From assembly GCA_017646625.1 (NCBI GenBank), contig JAGCMF010000037.1, positions 44,121 through 108,120 on the forward strand: a stretch of 64,000 nucleotides of DNA. Direction: 5' to 3'. Position 1 is the first letter of the stretch, and the number at the start of each line of letters is the position of its first letter. Positions 17,265-25,385 of this stretch are shown one piece after another. A model generated the notes under the pieces. That model saw nothing but the letters and a program-made list of their open reading frames with translations. It was not told where the DNA came from and did no database searches. A program made the position numbers and the translations under genes. This DNA comes from Alistipes sp. Lineage in GTDB: Bacteria; Bacteroidota; Bacteroidia; Bacteroidales; Rikenellaceae.

Positions 17265-17305
17265 GTGGCGTATGTAAGAAACTGTGTAGTTTCTTCATAA
17301 GCCAC
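17265..17305. repeat. Interrupted hairpin in non-coding part of island
   Basis: GTGGC/GCCAC (17265-17269, 17301-17305) encloses AAGAAACT/AGTTTCTT (17276-17283, 17288-17295). The stretch 17149-17535 has no gene that I can support; it holds this structure, the right direct repeat, and a weak leftward hairpin at 17494-17507. Confidence 0.45.
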
Positions 17306-17415
17306 CGTTGTCTATTCACAATGCATCTTTGGAAGGGACTTGATTTCAGTGCTTTACTTTCAAAAGTTTCATATACCTTAATACTCGCAGTTAGTTGGCT
17401 TAATTACGACCTCCA

Positions 17416-17432
17416 TGTAGTCTTCTATGTAG
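17416..17432 (+). repeat. Right copy of 17-bp direct repeat bounding the island
   Basis: TGTAGTCTTCTATGTAG, identical to 12500-12516 and in the same orientation; flanking bases differ on both sides. Confidence 0.75.
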
Positions 17433-17535
17433 GATTTTCGCAATTTTCGTAAAAACTAACACTGAAAATCAATTAGTTAAAAATAAAAGCATAGTCCCTT
17501 TTCGGACAACCTCACGTATAAATACTATCGTAGTA

Positions 17536-17820
17536 TTAGTTGTTGCAAACTGCGCTCAAGTCAGCGAACAAACCAGCGAAGCTCTCAACCATGTCACGAC
17601 GCAATGCAGCATAGTGCTTCTTAACGAGTGAACGATTCTTTGGCTCTACAGGGTTATTAGCCTTTACATAGAGCACGTTACGCAACTCAACACCCTTCTG
17701 CATCAACTCTACAACCTGCTCCTCCTTGTTTGGCTGAACAAAGATAGCCATGTGGCAGTCGAAAGCGAACTCCTCGAGACGATAGTCAATCTCCTTCTTC
17801 AAATCTCTTAAATTTGCCAT
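17536..17820 (-). CDS. Small conserved cytoplasmic protein of unknown function
   Basis: A 94-residue soluble protein, rich in Glu/Lys/Leu and largely helical, without signal peptide, cysteine motif or known domain that I can name. It reads like a small conserved Bacteroidales protein. A minus-strand -7 box TATCTTTG lies at 17859-17852, about 32 bp upstream, so it is an independent unit. Stop codon at 17536 overlaps a small palindrome (17521-17537). Confidence 0.7.
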   Translation of the reverse strand: MANLRDLKKEIDYRLEEFAFDCHMAIFVQPNKEEQVVELMQKGVELRNVLYVKANNPVEPKNRSLVKKHYAALRRDMVESFAGLFADLSAVCNN

Positions 17821-17851
17821 AATATTTTGGTTTTAAACATTTGCTATTATG

Positions 17852-17859
17852 CAAAGATA
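17852..17859 (-). promoter_or_regulatory. -7 box for the 94-residue protein
   Basis: Minus-strand TATCTTTG, 32 bp before the start at 17820. Confidence 0.6.
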
Positions 17860-17870
17860 AGAAAATGTAT

Positions 17871-18773
17871 TTATTTATGCAAATTTTTTCTCTTTGATTT
17901 ATCATTATTCATATAGCAATACTCCACAGCACAACAATCGCCCGAGGCACCAGCATCATAAATAACACCCTCCCACTCATTAAGAATTATAACCTTACGC
18001 CTATCATCACGCTTATGCTTGTGGTGCGCATCGTTATCATGGTGCTCACGTCTATCTTTACCCTTCTGCGGCTCCTCGACGACAACAAGCTCCTCGACAA
18101 AGAGCTCCATAGGCGAGTATTCCATATCCTCCTGCATCACATCCTCGGTATAGGATACCGTCACCACAGCACGACGCATATCTGGCAGCACATCACTCTT
18201 GAGATACTGCCATGCCGCACCATCTCGCTTGAGCCTACCATCAACAACCATAGGCGCCTCCTTGGCATTAACAATATTGACCAAAGCACCTCTATTGGAG
18301 AGTGTAGAGTGCTCTATAGCATCTGTGGTGGCACTCCAGGGCTCTACATATGATGTAATCACGATATCTGTGCCACGAAGATTATAACGATGCGCAAGCA
18401 TGGTGCTCAACTGCTGGGCACGGCGACGTGCAAGTTCCGTATTGAATGATACAGTGCCATCGGGCGAGGCATATCCGGCAATAGCGATGCTCTTGACATG
18501 GCGCAATGTGTCACTCTTAAGCTCTTCAAAAAACCTATCGAGACTAACCATGACGTCACCATTCACGCCACTATCATCTGCCGCAGATGAGTTCACAGCA
18601 TAGTGTATCTCATACACCTCACTATGCTGCTTATCATCGGGAATGATATAACGACGCACAACATAGTCACCATCACGCCACTCGGCAACCTGACGACGCT
18701 GCGCACTGACACTACCAACAAAGGTCATAGCGAGCAAGAGAGACAGAACATAAATAGAAGTATTATCTTTCAT
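17871..18773 (-). CDS. OmpA-like domain protein, exported
   Basis: A 300-residue protein counted from ATG 18773, which places a clear signal peptide (MKDNTSIYVLSLLLAMTFVGSVSAQ) at the N-terminus; an in-frame start at 18863 would put 30 residues in front of it. The region about 95-150 (IAIAGYASPDGTVSFNTELARRRAQQL) is an OmpA/MotB-like peptidoglycan-binding motif. The C-terminal part is highly charged with an unusual His/Asp/Lys/Arg-rich stretch (about 240-268) that could bind metal. Likely periplasmic, holding the envelope to the cell wall; exact role unknown. Confidence 0.75.
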   Translation of the reverse strand: MKDNTSIYVLSLLLAMTFVGSVSAQRRQVAEWRDGDYVVRRYIIPDDKQHSEVYEIHYAVNSSAADDSGVNGDVMVSLDRFFEELKSDTLRHVKSIAIAGYASPDGTVSFNTELARRRAQQLSTMLAHRYNLRGTDIVITSYVEPWSATTDAIEHSTLSNRGALVNIVNAKEAPMVVDGRLKRDGAAWQYLKSDVLPDMRRAVVTVSYTEDVMQEDMEYSPMELFVEELVVVEEPQKGKDRREHHDNDAHHKHKRDDRRKVIILNEWEGVIYDAGASGDCCAVEYCYMNNDKSKRKNLHK

Positions 18774-18835
18774 AGTTGTAAAATATTTGTTCATACAAAC
18801 TGCTCCAACAACTATACCGAAAAGATTTTTTTTAC

Positions 18836-18843
18836 TACCTTTG
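18836..18843 (+). promoter_or_regulatory. -7 box upstream of ispE
   Basis: TACCTTTG, 77 bp before the ispE ATG. No good -33 element is visible. Confidence 0.5.
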
Positions 18844-18920
18844 TATGATGTAGATACAAACAATCGAATATGTCATTAATAAAGTGTAAATTTAGCAATA
18901 ATAATTTCTATATGTAACCA

Positions 18921-19736
18921 ATGATACTTAAGGCATATTGCAAGATAAATATAGGATTGCACGTGGTTCGTAAGCGTGAGGATGGTTACCACGAGTTGGA
19001 GACCGTCATGCTCGGCGTGAAGGGCCTATACGACACTGTAGAGGTGGAGCCAATAGATGGCAACGACATAATATTCACCTCACATGGCATAGTCGTAGAT
19101 TGTCCCGCAGAGAAGAATCTATGTGTTCGTGCAGCACGACTCATGCAGCAGCGATATAACATTGGCGGCGTTGCCATAACACTCGATAAGCGAGTACCCT
19201 TTGGTGCTGGCCTGGGTGGTGGATCATCTGATGCCACAGCCGTTATTGTTGCCATTAACGACATCTTCAACCTCCGCATATCGAAGCCTGACCTTGCAAG
19301 TCTGGCCGCAGAACTTGGCAGCGACACACCATTTTTCGTATACGACACGCCTCAACTATGCACAGGTCGTGGCGAGATAATGGAGCCCATAGAGATAAAC
19401 CTACGAGGCTATTGGCTTGCTGTAGCAAAGCCCATCAACGAGGGTGTCTCTACCGCCGAGGCATACTCCGGAATAGTACCCAAGATGCCAGCAAGAGGCC
19501 TTCGAGAGCTCCTCGCTGGTGATATAACAACATGGCAACAGAGTGTGGCTAACGACTTCGAGCCCCACATCTTTGCTGCACACCCAGCCATAGCTACACT
19601 CAAACAATCTATGCTTGAGGCGGGTGCTACATATGCTGCGATGTCTGGCTCGGGTGCTGCAGTATTTGGCATCTTCAAGCATATGCCAACACTACACCTC
19701 CCCAACGACACCTTCGTGCACATAGAGCAGATGTAG
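18921..19736 (+). CDS. ispE: 4-diphosphocytidyl-2-C-methyl-D-erythritol kinase
   Basis: Phosphorylates CDP-ME in the non-mevalonate isoprenoid pathway. 271 residues, GHMP kinase fold. Motifs: N-terminal AYCKINIGLHVVRKREDGYHEL, ATP-binding VPFGAGLGGGSSDATA (about 91-106) and C-terminal MSGSGAAVFGIF. Usual family length. The organism therefore makes isoprenoids by the MEP route. Transcribed alone. Confidence 0.96.
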   Translation: MILKAYCKINIGLHVVRKREDGYHELETVMLGVKGLYDTVEVEPIDGNDIIFTSHGIVVDCPAEKNLCVRAARLMQQRYNIGGVAITLDKRVPFGAGLGGGSSDATAVIVAINDIFNLRISKPDLASLAAELGSDTPFFVYDTPQLCTGRGEIMEPIEINLRGYWLAVAKPINEGVSTAEAYSGIVPKMPARGLRELLAGDITTWQQSVANDFEPHIFAAHPAIATLKQSMLEAGATYAAMSGSGAAVFGIFKHMPTLHLPNDTFVHIEQM

Positions 19737-19762
19737 CAACAACCACAAAGTAGTTTAGCCTA

Positions 19763-19969
19763 TTAGTCCCACTCGATGGTATCTACGACACTATTCTCAA
19801 AACCCGAGGATGAGGGGTCGTAGCGACGATTACACACTGGACAGAAGAATGGCGATGACTCATCAACAGCATCGCCACACGTAGGACATGAGCAGAAGAA
19901 GCCGACACCTGCCTGATGCTCGAAGCGCGTACCACAGCGTTCGCAACACATCTCATAAATAATACCCAT
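19763..19969 (-). CDS. Small zinc-ribbon protein
   Basis: A 68-residue protein with three Cys pairs (CCERC, CSCPTC, CPVC) spaced as in rubredoxin-like or zinc-ribbon folds, enough to bind one or two zinc ions. It begins like the FmdB-type MGIIYEMxCxxCG zinc ribbons. No partner domain. It lies between ispE (convergent) and the WYL regulator. Function not known. Confidence 0.75.
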   Translation of the reverse strand: MGIIYEMCCERCGTRFEHQAGVGFFCSCPTCGDAVDESSPFFCPVCNRRYDPSSSGFENSVVDTIEWD

Positions 19970-20029
19970 AGTACTAAATTTTCAGTTATTTTCTATGGCA
20001 AATGTCGTGCTATAATTTGACAAGTGATG

Positions 20030-20941
20030 TCAATCACCAACTTTTTCCAAAACAGCCTTCGCCTTATTGCAAATATATGCTTCAAGATCTGGTGTATCGA
20101 CAATGCGGATATCATCCATTAGTCCTATCACAAAACGACCAACACCCGCATAGTCGCACACCATAGTATCAAGCATCCACTTTCCCGCACCACAAGGCAC
20201 GATATCACGTTCTGCAAGAGGGTACTCCTCAACGAGGAGGTTGCGCGAACGCATGCCCAACTCCAAACGCACTCTCATCTGATTAAAACCCTTAAGGCGG
20301 AAGATATCTATATATCCCATCTCATGGCACTCTTCATGTTGCCACGGTGTATCAAGAACCTCAACAGAGCCGATACGCGATGTCTTAAAGAGCTTATTTA
20401 GACCACTCTCGGGCTCGAAGCACCACGCCTGGACATAGTTCGTCGTAAAGCCAAAGGGCTCCACTACCCTATTACGCACAACACCAGTGTTCGATGAGGC
20501 GTAATCGACAAGCACCACCTGACGATGCTCCGTAATGGCCTCAAGCAGTCGATTAACATTCGCGGCATGCTTACCACGCACGATGCTCGTAGCCATAGAT
20601 GTACAGTTATAAACCGTAGATAGTTTCTTACGGAGGTTATTCTTGAGCATATTAGTATCATCAAGGCCCTCAATAAGTTGATTCACAATATGCGCCTCCT
20701 CATCCGTGAAGTGCACAAGTTGCGAGATATCCTTAAAGTATCGACTCTCCTTGCCAAGTTTATAGACGCCGCCATCGAGTTTATGCACAACAAAACCAGC
20801 ATCCTTAAATGTCTCGATGTATCGGTATATCGAACGATAGGAGGTATCGAGACGTTCAGCAAGATCGTTAACAGTATAATTTACATTTCCCGTCATAAGC
20901 TTCATCAGACGAAGCATACGTTCAAGTTTAGGCTGATCCAT
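20030..20941 (-). CDS. WYL-domain transcriptional regulator
   Basis: A 303-residue regulator: N-terminal winged helix-turn-helix (about 1-65; TVNDLAERLDTSYRSIYRYIETFKDAGF) and a WYL domain (about 135-215), where the eponymous motif appears as WCFE rather than WYL, then a C-terminal extension. WYL proteins bind nucleic acid or nucleotide ligands and often respond to stress. It is divergent from the RND efflux operon, sharing a 197-bp intergenic region, and is the obvious candidate regulator of that operon. Promoter: minus-strand TATCTTTA at 20970-20963. Confidence 0.88.
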   Translation of the reverse strand: MDQPKLERMLRLMKLMTGNVNYTVNDLAERLDTSYRSIYRYIETFKDAGFVVHKLDGGVYKLGKESRYFKDISQLVHFTDEEAHIVNQLIEGLDDTNMLKNNLRKKLSTVYNCTSMATSIVRGKHAANVNRLLEAITEHRQVVLVDYASSNTGVVRNRVVEPFGFTTNYVQAWCFEPESGLNKLFKTSRIGSVEVLDTPWQHEECHEMGYIDIFRLKGFNQMRVRLELGMRSRNLLVEEYPLAERDIVPCGAGKWMLDTMVCDYAGVGRFVIGLMDDIRIVDTPDLEAYICNKAKAVLEKVGD

Positions 20942-20962
20942 AGTGTTGCGATTTTAACTATG

Positions 20963-20970
20963 TAAAGATA
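20963..20970 (-). promoter_or_regulatory. -7 box of the WYL regulator
   Basis: Minus-strand TATCTTTA, 21 bp before the start, one base from consensus. Confidence 0.45.
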
Positions 20971-21098
20971 TATATAATTTCTCAATTATGACAATAACCG
21001 TCAACATAAAAACACATCTATACACCCTGCATTACATAATATTCTATTTTTTATGGTTATTTTTATTAGTTTTTTACCACATGACAAGATAAAAATAT

Positions 21099-21106
21099 TA
21101 TATTTG
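21099..21106 (+). promoter_or_regulatory. -7 box of the RND efflux operon
   Basis: TATATTTG, 32 bp before the adaptor start; no clear -33 element, which would fit a regulated promoter. Confidence 0.55.
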
Positions 21107-21138
21107 CGCTATATTTATAAAATAATGAGATTTTAGTT

Positions 21139-22284
21139 ATGCGCAACTTGAAAAGCAAGTGGTTAATGAGTGCATTGGTGGTCTTTCTAATTATTATAGT
21201 CACCATCTTTATATTCAACAGAAAGAAGCCTATACCTGTGGTATATCCCGTAGTGGCCACACAACCCGTTGGCGTAGAGGATGTAAACATATATGGCGAA
21301 TATGTGGGTCGTATCAGAGCACAGCAGTTCGTTGAGATTCATGCCAGAGTGGAGGGCTACCTCGAGAAGATGTTCTTCGACGAGGGTACATATGTAAGCA
21401 AGGGTCAAACACTCTTCCAGATAGACCCTACGCTATACAGGGCACGTATGAAGCGTGCCGAGGCACAGCTAAATAAGGCCAAAGCACAAGCACTAAAGGC
21501 CGAACGCGACCTCAACCGTATACGTCCTCTCTTCGAGCTAAACGCCGCCAGCCTCCTTGACCTTGATAATGCCATTGCGAACTACGAAGGCGCAAATGCC
21601 GATGTAGCAGTTTGCGAGGCCGACATGGTACAGGCACAGATGACACTTGACTATACCACAGTAAAGTCGCCCATAGCTGGATATATATCCGAACGTAATG
21701 CCGACATTGGTGCACTCGTTGGCCCGGGCTCGCAGTCGTTGCTTGCAACAATCGTGAAGAGTGACACGGTACTCATAGACTTCAGCATGACATCGCTTGA
21801 ATACCTAAACTCCAAGTCGCGCAACGTGAATTTAGGTCAAACGGACACCACACGAACATGGAACCCCTATGTCACCGTCACAATGGCCGATGGCACGGTA
21901 TACCCCTACCAGGGTCTTGTCAACTTCGCAGACCCACAGATAGACCCCAAGACAGGCACCTTCTCGGTACGTGCGGAGATGCCCAACCCCGACCAGATAC
22001 TACTCCCCGGACAGTTTACCAGAGTAAAGCTTCTTATGGACGTACGTGAGGATGCCATCGTCGTGCCCACAAAGTCAATAGTCATTGAGAGTGGCGGTGC
22101 CTTTATTTATGTGGTACGCCCCGACTCTATTGTTGAGAAGAGATTTGTTGAGCTCGGTCCAGAGATTAAGAATAACACAGTGGTGGAACGAGGCATAATT
22201 GCGGGTGAGCACATCGTTGTGGAGGGCTATCACAAGCTCACACACGGCATAAAGGTTGAACCTGTAACAAACGTTGAGGAGTAG
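21139..22284 (+). CDS. RND efflux periplasmic adaptor (AcrA/MexA-type)
   Basis: A 381-residue membrane fusion protein. N-terminal hydrophobic anchor (about 9-27, no lipobox Cys), barrel-sandwich halves around VEIHARVEGYLEKMFFDEGTYVSKGQTLFQID and VKSPIAGYISERNADIGALVG, a helical hairpin between them (about 95-150), and a beta-barrel with PDQILLPGQFTRVKL. It links the inner-membrane pump encoded next (2 bp later) to the outer-membrane factor. First gene of a three-gene operon. Confidence 0.95.
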   Translation: MRNLKSKWLMSALVVFLIIIVTIFIFNRKKPIPVVYPVVATQPVGVEDVNIYGEYVGRIRAQQFVEIHARVEGYLEKMFFDEGTYVSKGQTLFQIDPTLYRARMKRAEAQLNKAKAQALKAERDLNRIRPLFELNAASLLDLDNAIANYEGANADVAVCEADMVQAQMTLDYTTVKSPIAGYISERNADIGALVGPGSQSLLATIVKSDTVLIDFSMTSLEYLNSKSRNVNLGQTDTTRTWNPYVTVTMADGTVYPYQGLVNFADPQIDPKTGTFSVRAEMPNPDQILLPGQFTRVKLLMDVREDAIVVPTKSIVIESGGAFIYVVRPDSIVEKRFVELGPEIKNNTVVERGIIAGEHIVVEGYHKLTHGIKVEPVTNVEE

Positions 22285-22286
22285 CT

Positions 22287-25200
22287 ATGAAGAGGAACTT
22301 CTTTATCGACCACCCCGTATTCTCGATGGTGATATCTATTGTCATCACCATCGTGGGTATCATAGGTCTATTCCTACTGCCCATAGATCAGTATCCACAG
22401 ATAGTACCACCTGTGGTTAAAGTGACAGCATCATACCCAGGTGCCGACGCCATGACAACAACGCAGGCCGTAGCGACACCCATCGAGCAGGTGCTAAACG
22501 GCACACCAGGCATGACATACATGGAGTCTGTGTGCTCTAACTCTGGTAGTTTCTCGGCAACAATAACATTCGACATAGATACAAACCCTGATATTGCTGC
22601 CGTAGATATTCAGAATAGAATAAAGCAGGCGGAGTCGCGCCTACCAGCAGAGGTGGTACAGAATGGCATCGGCGTAGAGAAGCAGGCGTCAAGCAAACTG
22701 ATGACCATCACACTGCTATCTAACGACCCGAAGTACGACGAGGTGTACCTATCAAACTACGCCACACTGAATGTCATAGATATGCTTCGTCGTGTGCCAG
22801 GCGTAGGTAGCATATCGAATGTCGGCAGTAGGTATTATGCGATGCGCATATGGGTAATGCCCGACAAGCTCACAGACATGGGACTCACCGTGAAGGATTT
22901 GCAGAGTGCCATCAAGGACCAGAACCGTGAGTCGGCAGCCGGCATCCTTGGTCAGGCACCCATAGAGGGCATAGATGTAACAATCCCAATTGCTGCACAT
23001 GGTAGACTATCATCCGTAGAGGAGTTTGAGCAGATTGTGGTACGCGCAAACCCTGATGGATCTATAATACGACTCAAAGATGTAGCACGCATATCTCTTG
23101 AGGCGCAATCCTACTCAACAGAGAGTGGCATAGATGGAGGCAATGCAGCGGTGATGAATGTAAACATGCTCCCTGGCTCAAATGCCATGGAGGTTGCAGA
23201 AAATGTCAAAGAGGCGATGGAGGAGATAGGTCGCAACCTCCCCGAAGGCATCACCTACTCGATACCTTTCGACATGACAACATACATATCGCAGTCTATA
23301 AACGAGGTATACAAGACACTATTCGAGGCATTAGTACTCGTAATTTTAGTTGTGTTCCTATCGCTGCAAAATTGGAGGTCTACGATAATACCTGTTGTTG
23401 CGGTGCCTATATCGCTGATAGGCACATTCGGCATAATGCTCATCTTTGGATTCTCCCTTAACCTGATGACATTGCTGGGTCTTATCCTCGCCATAGGTAT
23501 TGTCGTTGACGATGCCATAGTCGTGGTGGAGAGTGTCGATAAGATAATGAGGGATGAGGGATTATCGCCATATAAAGCGACACAGAAGGCTATGTCAAAC
23601 ATGACAAGTGCGCTTATCGCAACGTCGCTTGTACTATGCGCCGTGTTTGTTCCCGTGAGCTTCCTTGGAGGCATCACCGGCCTGCTATACAGGCAATTCA
23701 CCATCACAATTGCTGTATCCGTGGTGATATCTACGATTGTGGCTCTTACGCTAACGCCCGTGATGTGCTCACTCATTCTTAAACCAGAGAAGGAGGGCGA
23801 CAAGCATGCCATATTCAGATTTATCAACCGCTGGTTGGAACGAGGCAACAACTTCTACTGCACAAAGGTGGCATCGGCAATAAAGAACTCAAAGCGCGTA
23901 TTTGCGGGCTTTGGCATCATCCTCGTGGGCATATACGTGCTCAATGCTCTCACGCCACAGAGCTTCATGCCCAAGGAGGACCAGGGATACTTCACAGTGG
24001 AGCTTGAGCTCCCAGAGGGTGCCACCATAGAGAGAACACGCGAGGTGACACGACGTGCAATGAACTTCCTCATGCAGGACCCCGATGTCGACCACATACT
24101 CGATGTGGTAGGTTCAAGTCCACGTGTAGGCACAAACCAAGCACGTAGTCAGCTGACTGTGATACTTAAGCCGTGGAATGAACGAGAGTCTGAAGATATG
24201 AACGAGATAATGGATAGAGCACGACGCGAGTTTGCCAGCTATCCCGAGGCAAAAGCCTTCATATCAACACCTCCTGTCATACCAGGTCTCGGAACATCGG
24301 GAGGCTTCGAGATGGTACTCGAGGCACGAGGCAATGCCACCTATAATGATTTGCAGATGGCTGTCGACAGTCTGATGACACACGCAAGCAAAGCAAGAGA
24401 GCTATCTGGACTCTCCGCCTCGATACAGAGTGACATCCCACAACTATACTTCGACGTGGATAGAGACAAGGCGCGTCTGCATGGCGTACAGATGGCCGAG
24501 ATATTCTCCACGCTGAAGGCCTTCACTGGTTCGTTGTACGTAAACGACTTTAATATGTACAACCGCGTATACCGCGTATACATACAGGCCGAAGCACCAT
24601 ATCGCGCATATAGAGACAACCTTAACCTATTCTCTGTCAAGGGTGCTGATGGTGCAATGATACCAATCACAGCCCTGGGCAACACGGAGTATACAACGGG
24701 TTCTGGCACAATAAAGCGATTTAACATGTTCCAATCGGCAACCATCACGGGCGAGCCAAGCGACGGCTATAGCTCTGGTGAGGCGATGGCAATATTAGAG
24801 GAGATAGCAGAGAAGCACCTACCCGACGACATAGCCGTAGAGTGGAGTGGCATGTCGTATCAGGAGAAAAAGGAGGGCGGCAAAACGGGCATGATATTGG
24901 CACTCGCATTCCTCTTCGTCTTCCTGTTCCTTGCTGCGCAGTATGAGAGTTGGTCGATACCTATTGCCGTGCTACTATCACTACCCGTATCTATGTTAGG
25001 TGCATACATAGGCATCTTCGTATGCGGCCTGGAGAACAACATATACTTCCAGATTGGCCTTGTCATGCTGATAGGCCTCGTAGCGAAGAATGCCATCCTC
25101 ATCGTTGAGTTTGCAAAGGTTGAGATGGACAAAGGTGTAGATGCCATGACAGCAGCGATAACAGCCTCAAAGCTACGCTTCAGGCCTATTGTGATGACCT

Positions 25201-25385
25201 CATTAGCATTTATCCTCGGCCTGCTACCCCTTGTAATGTCATCTGGTCCAGGTTCAGCAAGCCGCCAGGGCATAGGCACAGGAGTATTCTTTGGAATGTG
25301 CGTAGCCATAACCATTGGCATTGTCTACGTACCATTCTTCTTCGTGTGGATTGATCGTCTAAAAAGAAAATATCGCAAGCAATGA
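22287..25385 (+). CDS. RND efflux pump, inner-membrane subunit (AcrB/MexB, HAE1 type)
   Basis: A 1032-residue proton-driven exporter with 12 transmembrane segments and two large periplasmic loops. Diagnostic features: MKRNFFIDHPVFSMVISIVI N-terminus, the TM4 proton-relay motif GIVVDDAIVVVE (two adjacent Asp), FxPxEDQGYF at the second half (FMPKEDQGYFTVELELPEG) and a second TM cluster near the end. The second half's TM10 counterpart VAKNAILIVEFAK carries the relay Lys region. Likely substrates are amphiphilic compounds such as bile salts, dyes or antibiotics; which ones cannot be read from sequence. Confidence 0.97.
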   Translation: MKRNFFIDHPVFSMVISIVITIVGIIGLFLLPIDQYPQIVPPVVKVTASYPGADAMTTTQAVATPIEQVLNGTPGMTYMESVCSNSGSFSATITFDIDTNPDIAAVDIQNRIKQAESRLPAEVVQNGIGVEKQASSKLMTITLLSNDPKYDEVYLSNYATLNVIDMLRRVPGVGSISNVGSRYYAMRIWVMPDKLTDMGLTVKDLQSAIKDQNRESAAGILGQAPIEGIDVTIPIAAHGRLSSVEEFEQIVVRANPDGSIIRLKDVARISLEAQSYSTESGIDGGNAAVMNVNMLPGSNAMEVAENVKEAMEEIGRNLPEGITYSIPFDMTTYISQSINEVYKTLFEALVLVILVVFLSLQNWRSTIIPVVAVPISLIGTFGIMLIFGFSLNLMTLLGLILAIGIVVDDAIVVVESVDKIMRDEGLSPYKATQKAMSNMTSALIATSLVLCAVFVPVSFLGGITGLLYRQFTITIAVSVVISTIVALTLTPVMCSLILKPEKEGDKHAIFRFINRWLERGNNFYCTKVASAIKNSKRVFAGFGIILVGIYVLNALTPQSFMPKEDQGYFTVELELPEGATIERTREVTRRAMNFLMQDPDVDHILDVVGSSPRVGTNQARSQLTVILKPWNERESEDMNEIMDRARREFASYPEAKAFISTPPVIPGLGTSGGFEMVLEARGNATYNDLQMAVDSLMTHASKARELSGLSASIQSDIPQLYFDVDRDKARLHGVQMAEIFSTLKAFTGSLYVNDFNMYNRVYRVYIQAEAPYRAYRDNLNLFSVKGADGAMIPITALGNTEYTTGSGTIKRFNMFQSATITGEPSDGYSSGEAMAILEEIAEKHLPDDIAVEWSGMSYQEKKEGGKTGMILALAFLFVFLFLAAQYESWSIPIAVLLSLPVSMLGAYIGIFVCGLENNIYFQIGLVMLIGLVAKNAILIVEFAKVEMDKGVDAMTAAITASKLRFRPIVMTSLAFILGLLPLVMSSGPGSASRQGIGTGVFFGMCVAITIGIVYVPFFFVWIDRLKRKYRKQ

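Noticed and set aside
12400-17500. Search for an integrase or transposase in the island
   Set aside because: No open frame there resembles a recombinase; the island is described only by its direct repeats and composition.
18774-18863. 30-codon extension of the OmpA-like protein
   Set aside because: The signal peptide begins at 18773; the extension has no signal features.
23255-23851. 198-codon minus-strand open frame opposite the RND pump gene
   Set aside because: Antisense shadow of the pump gene with no recognisable motif.
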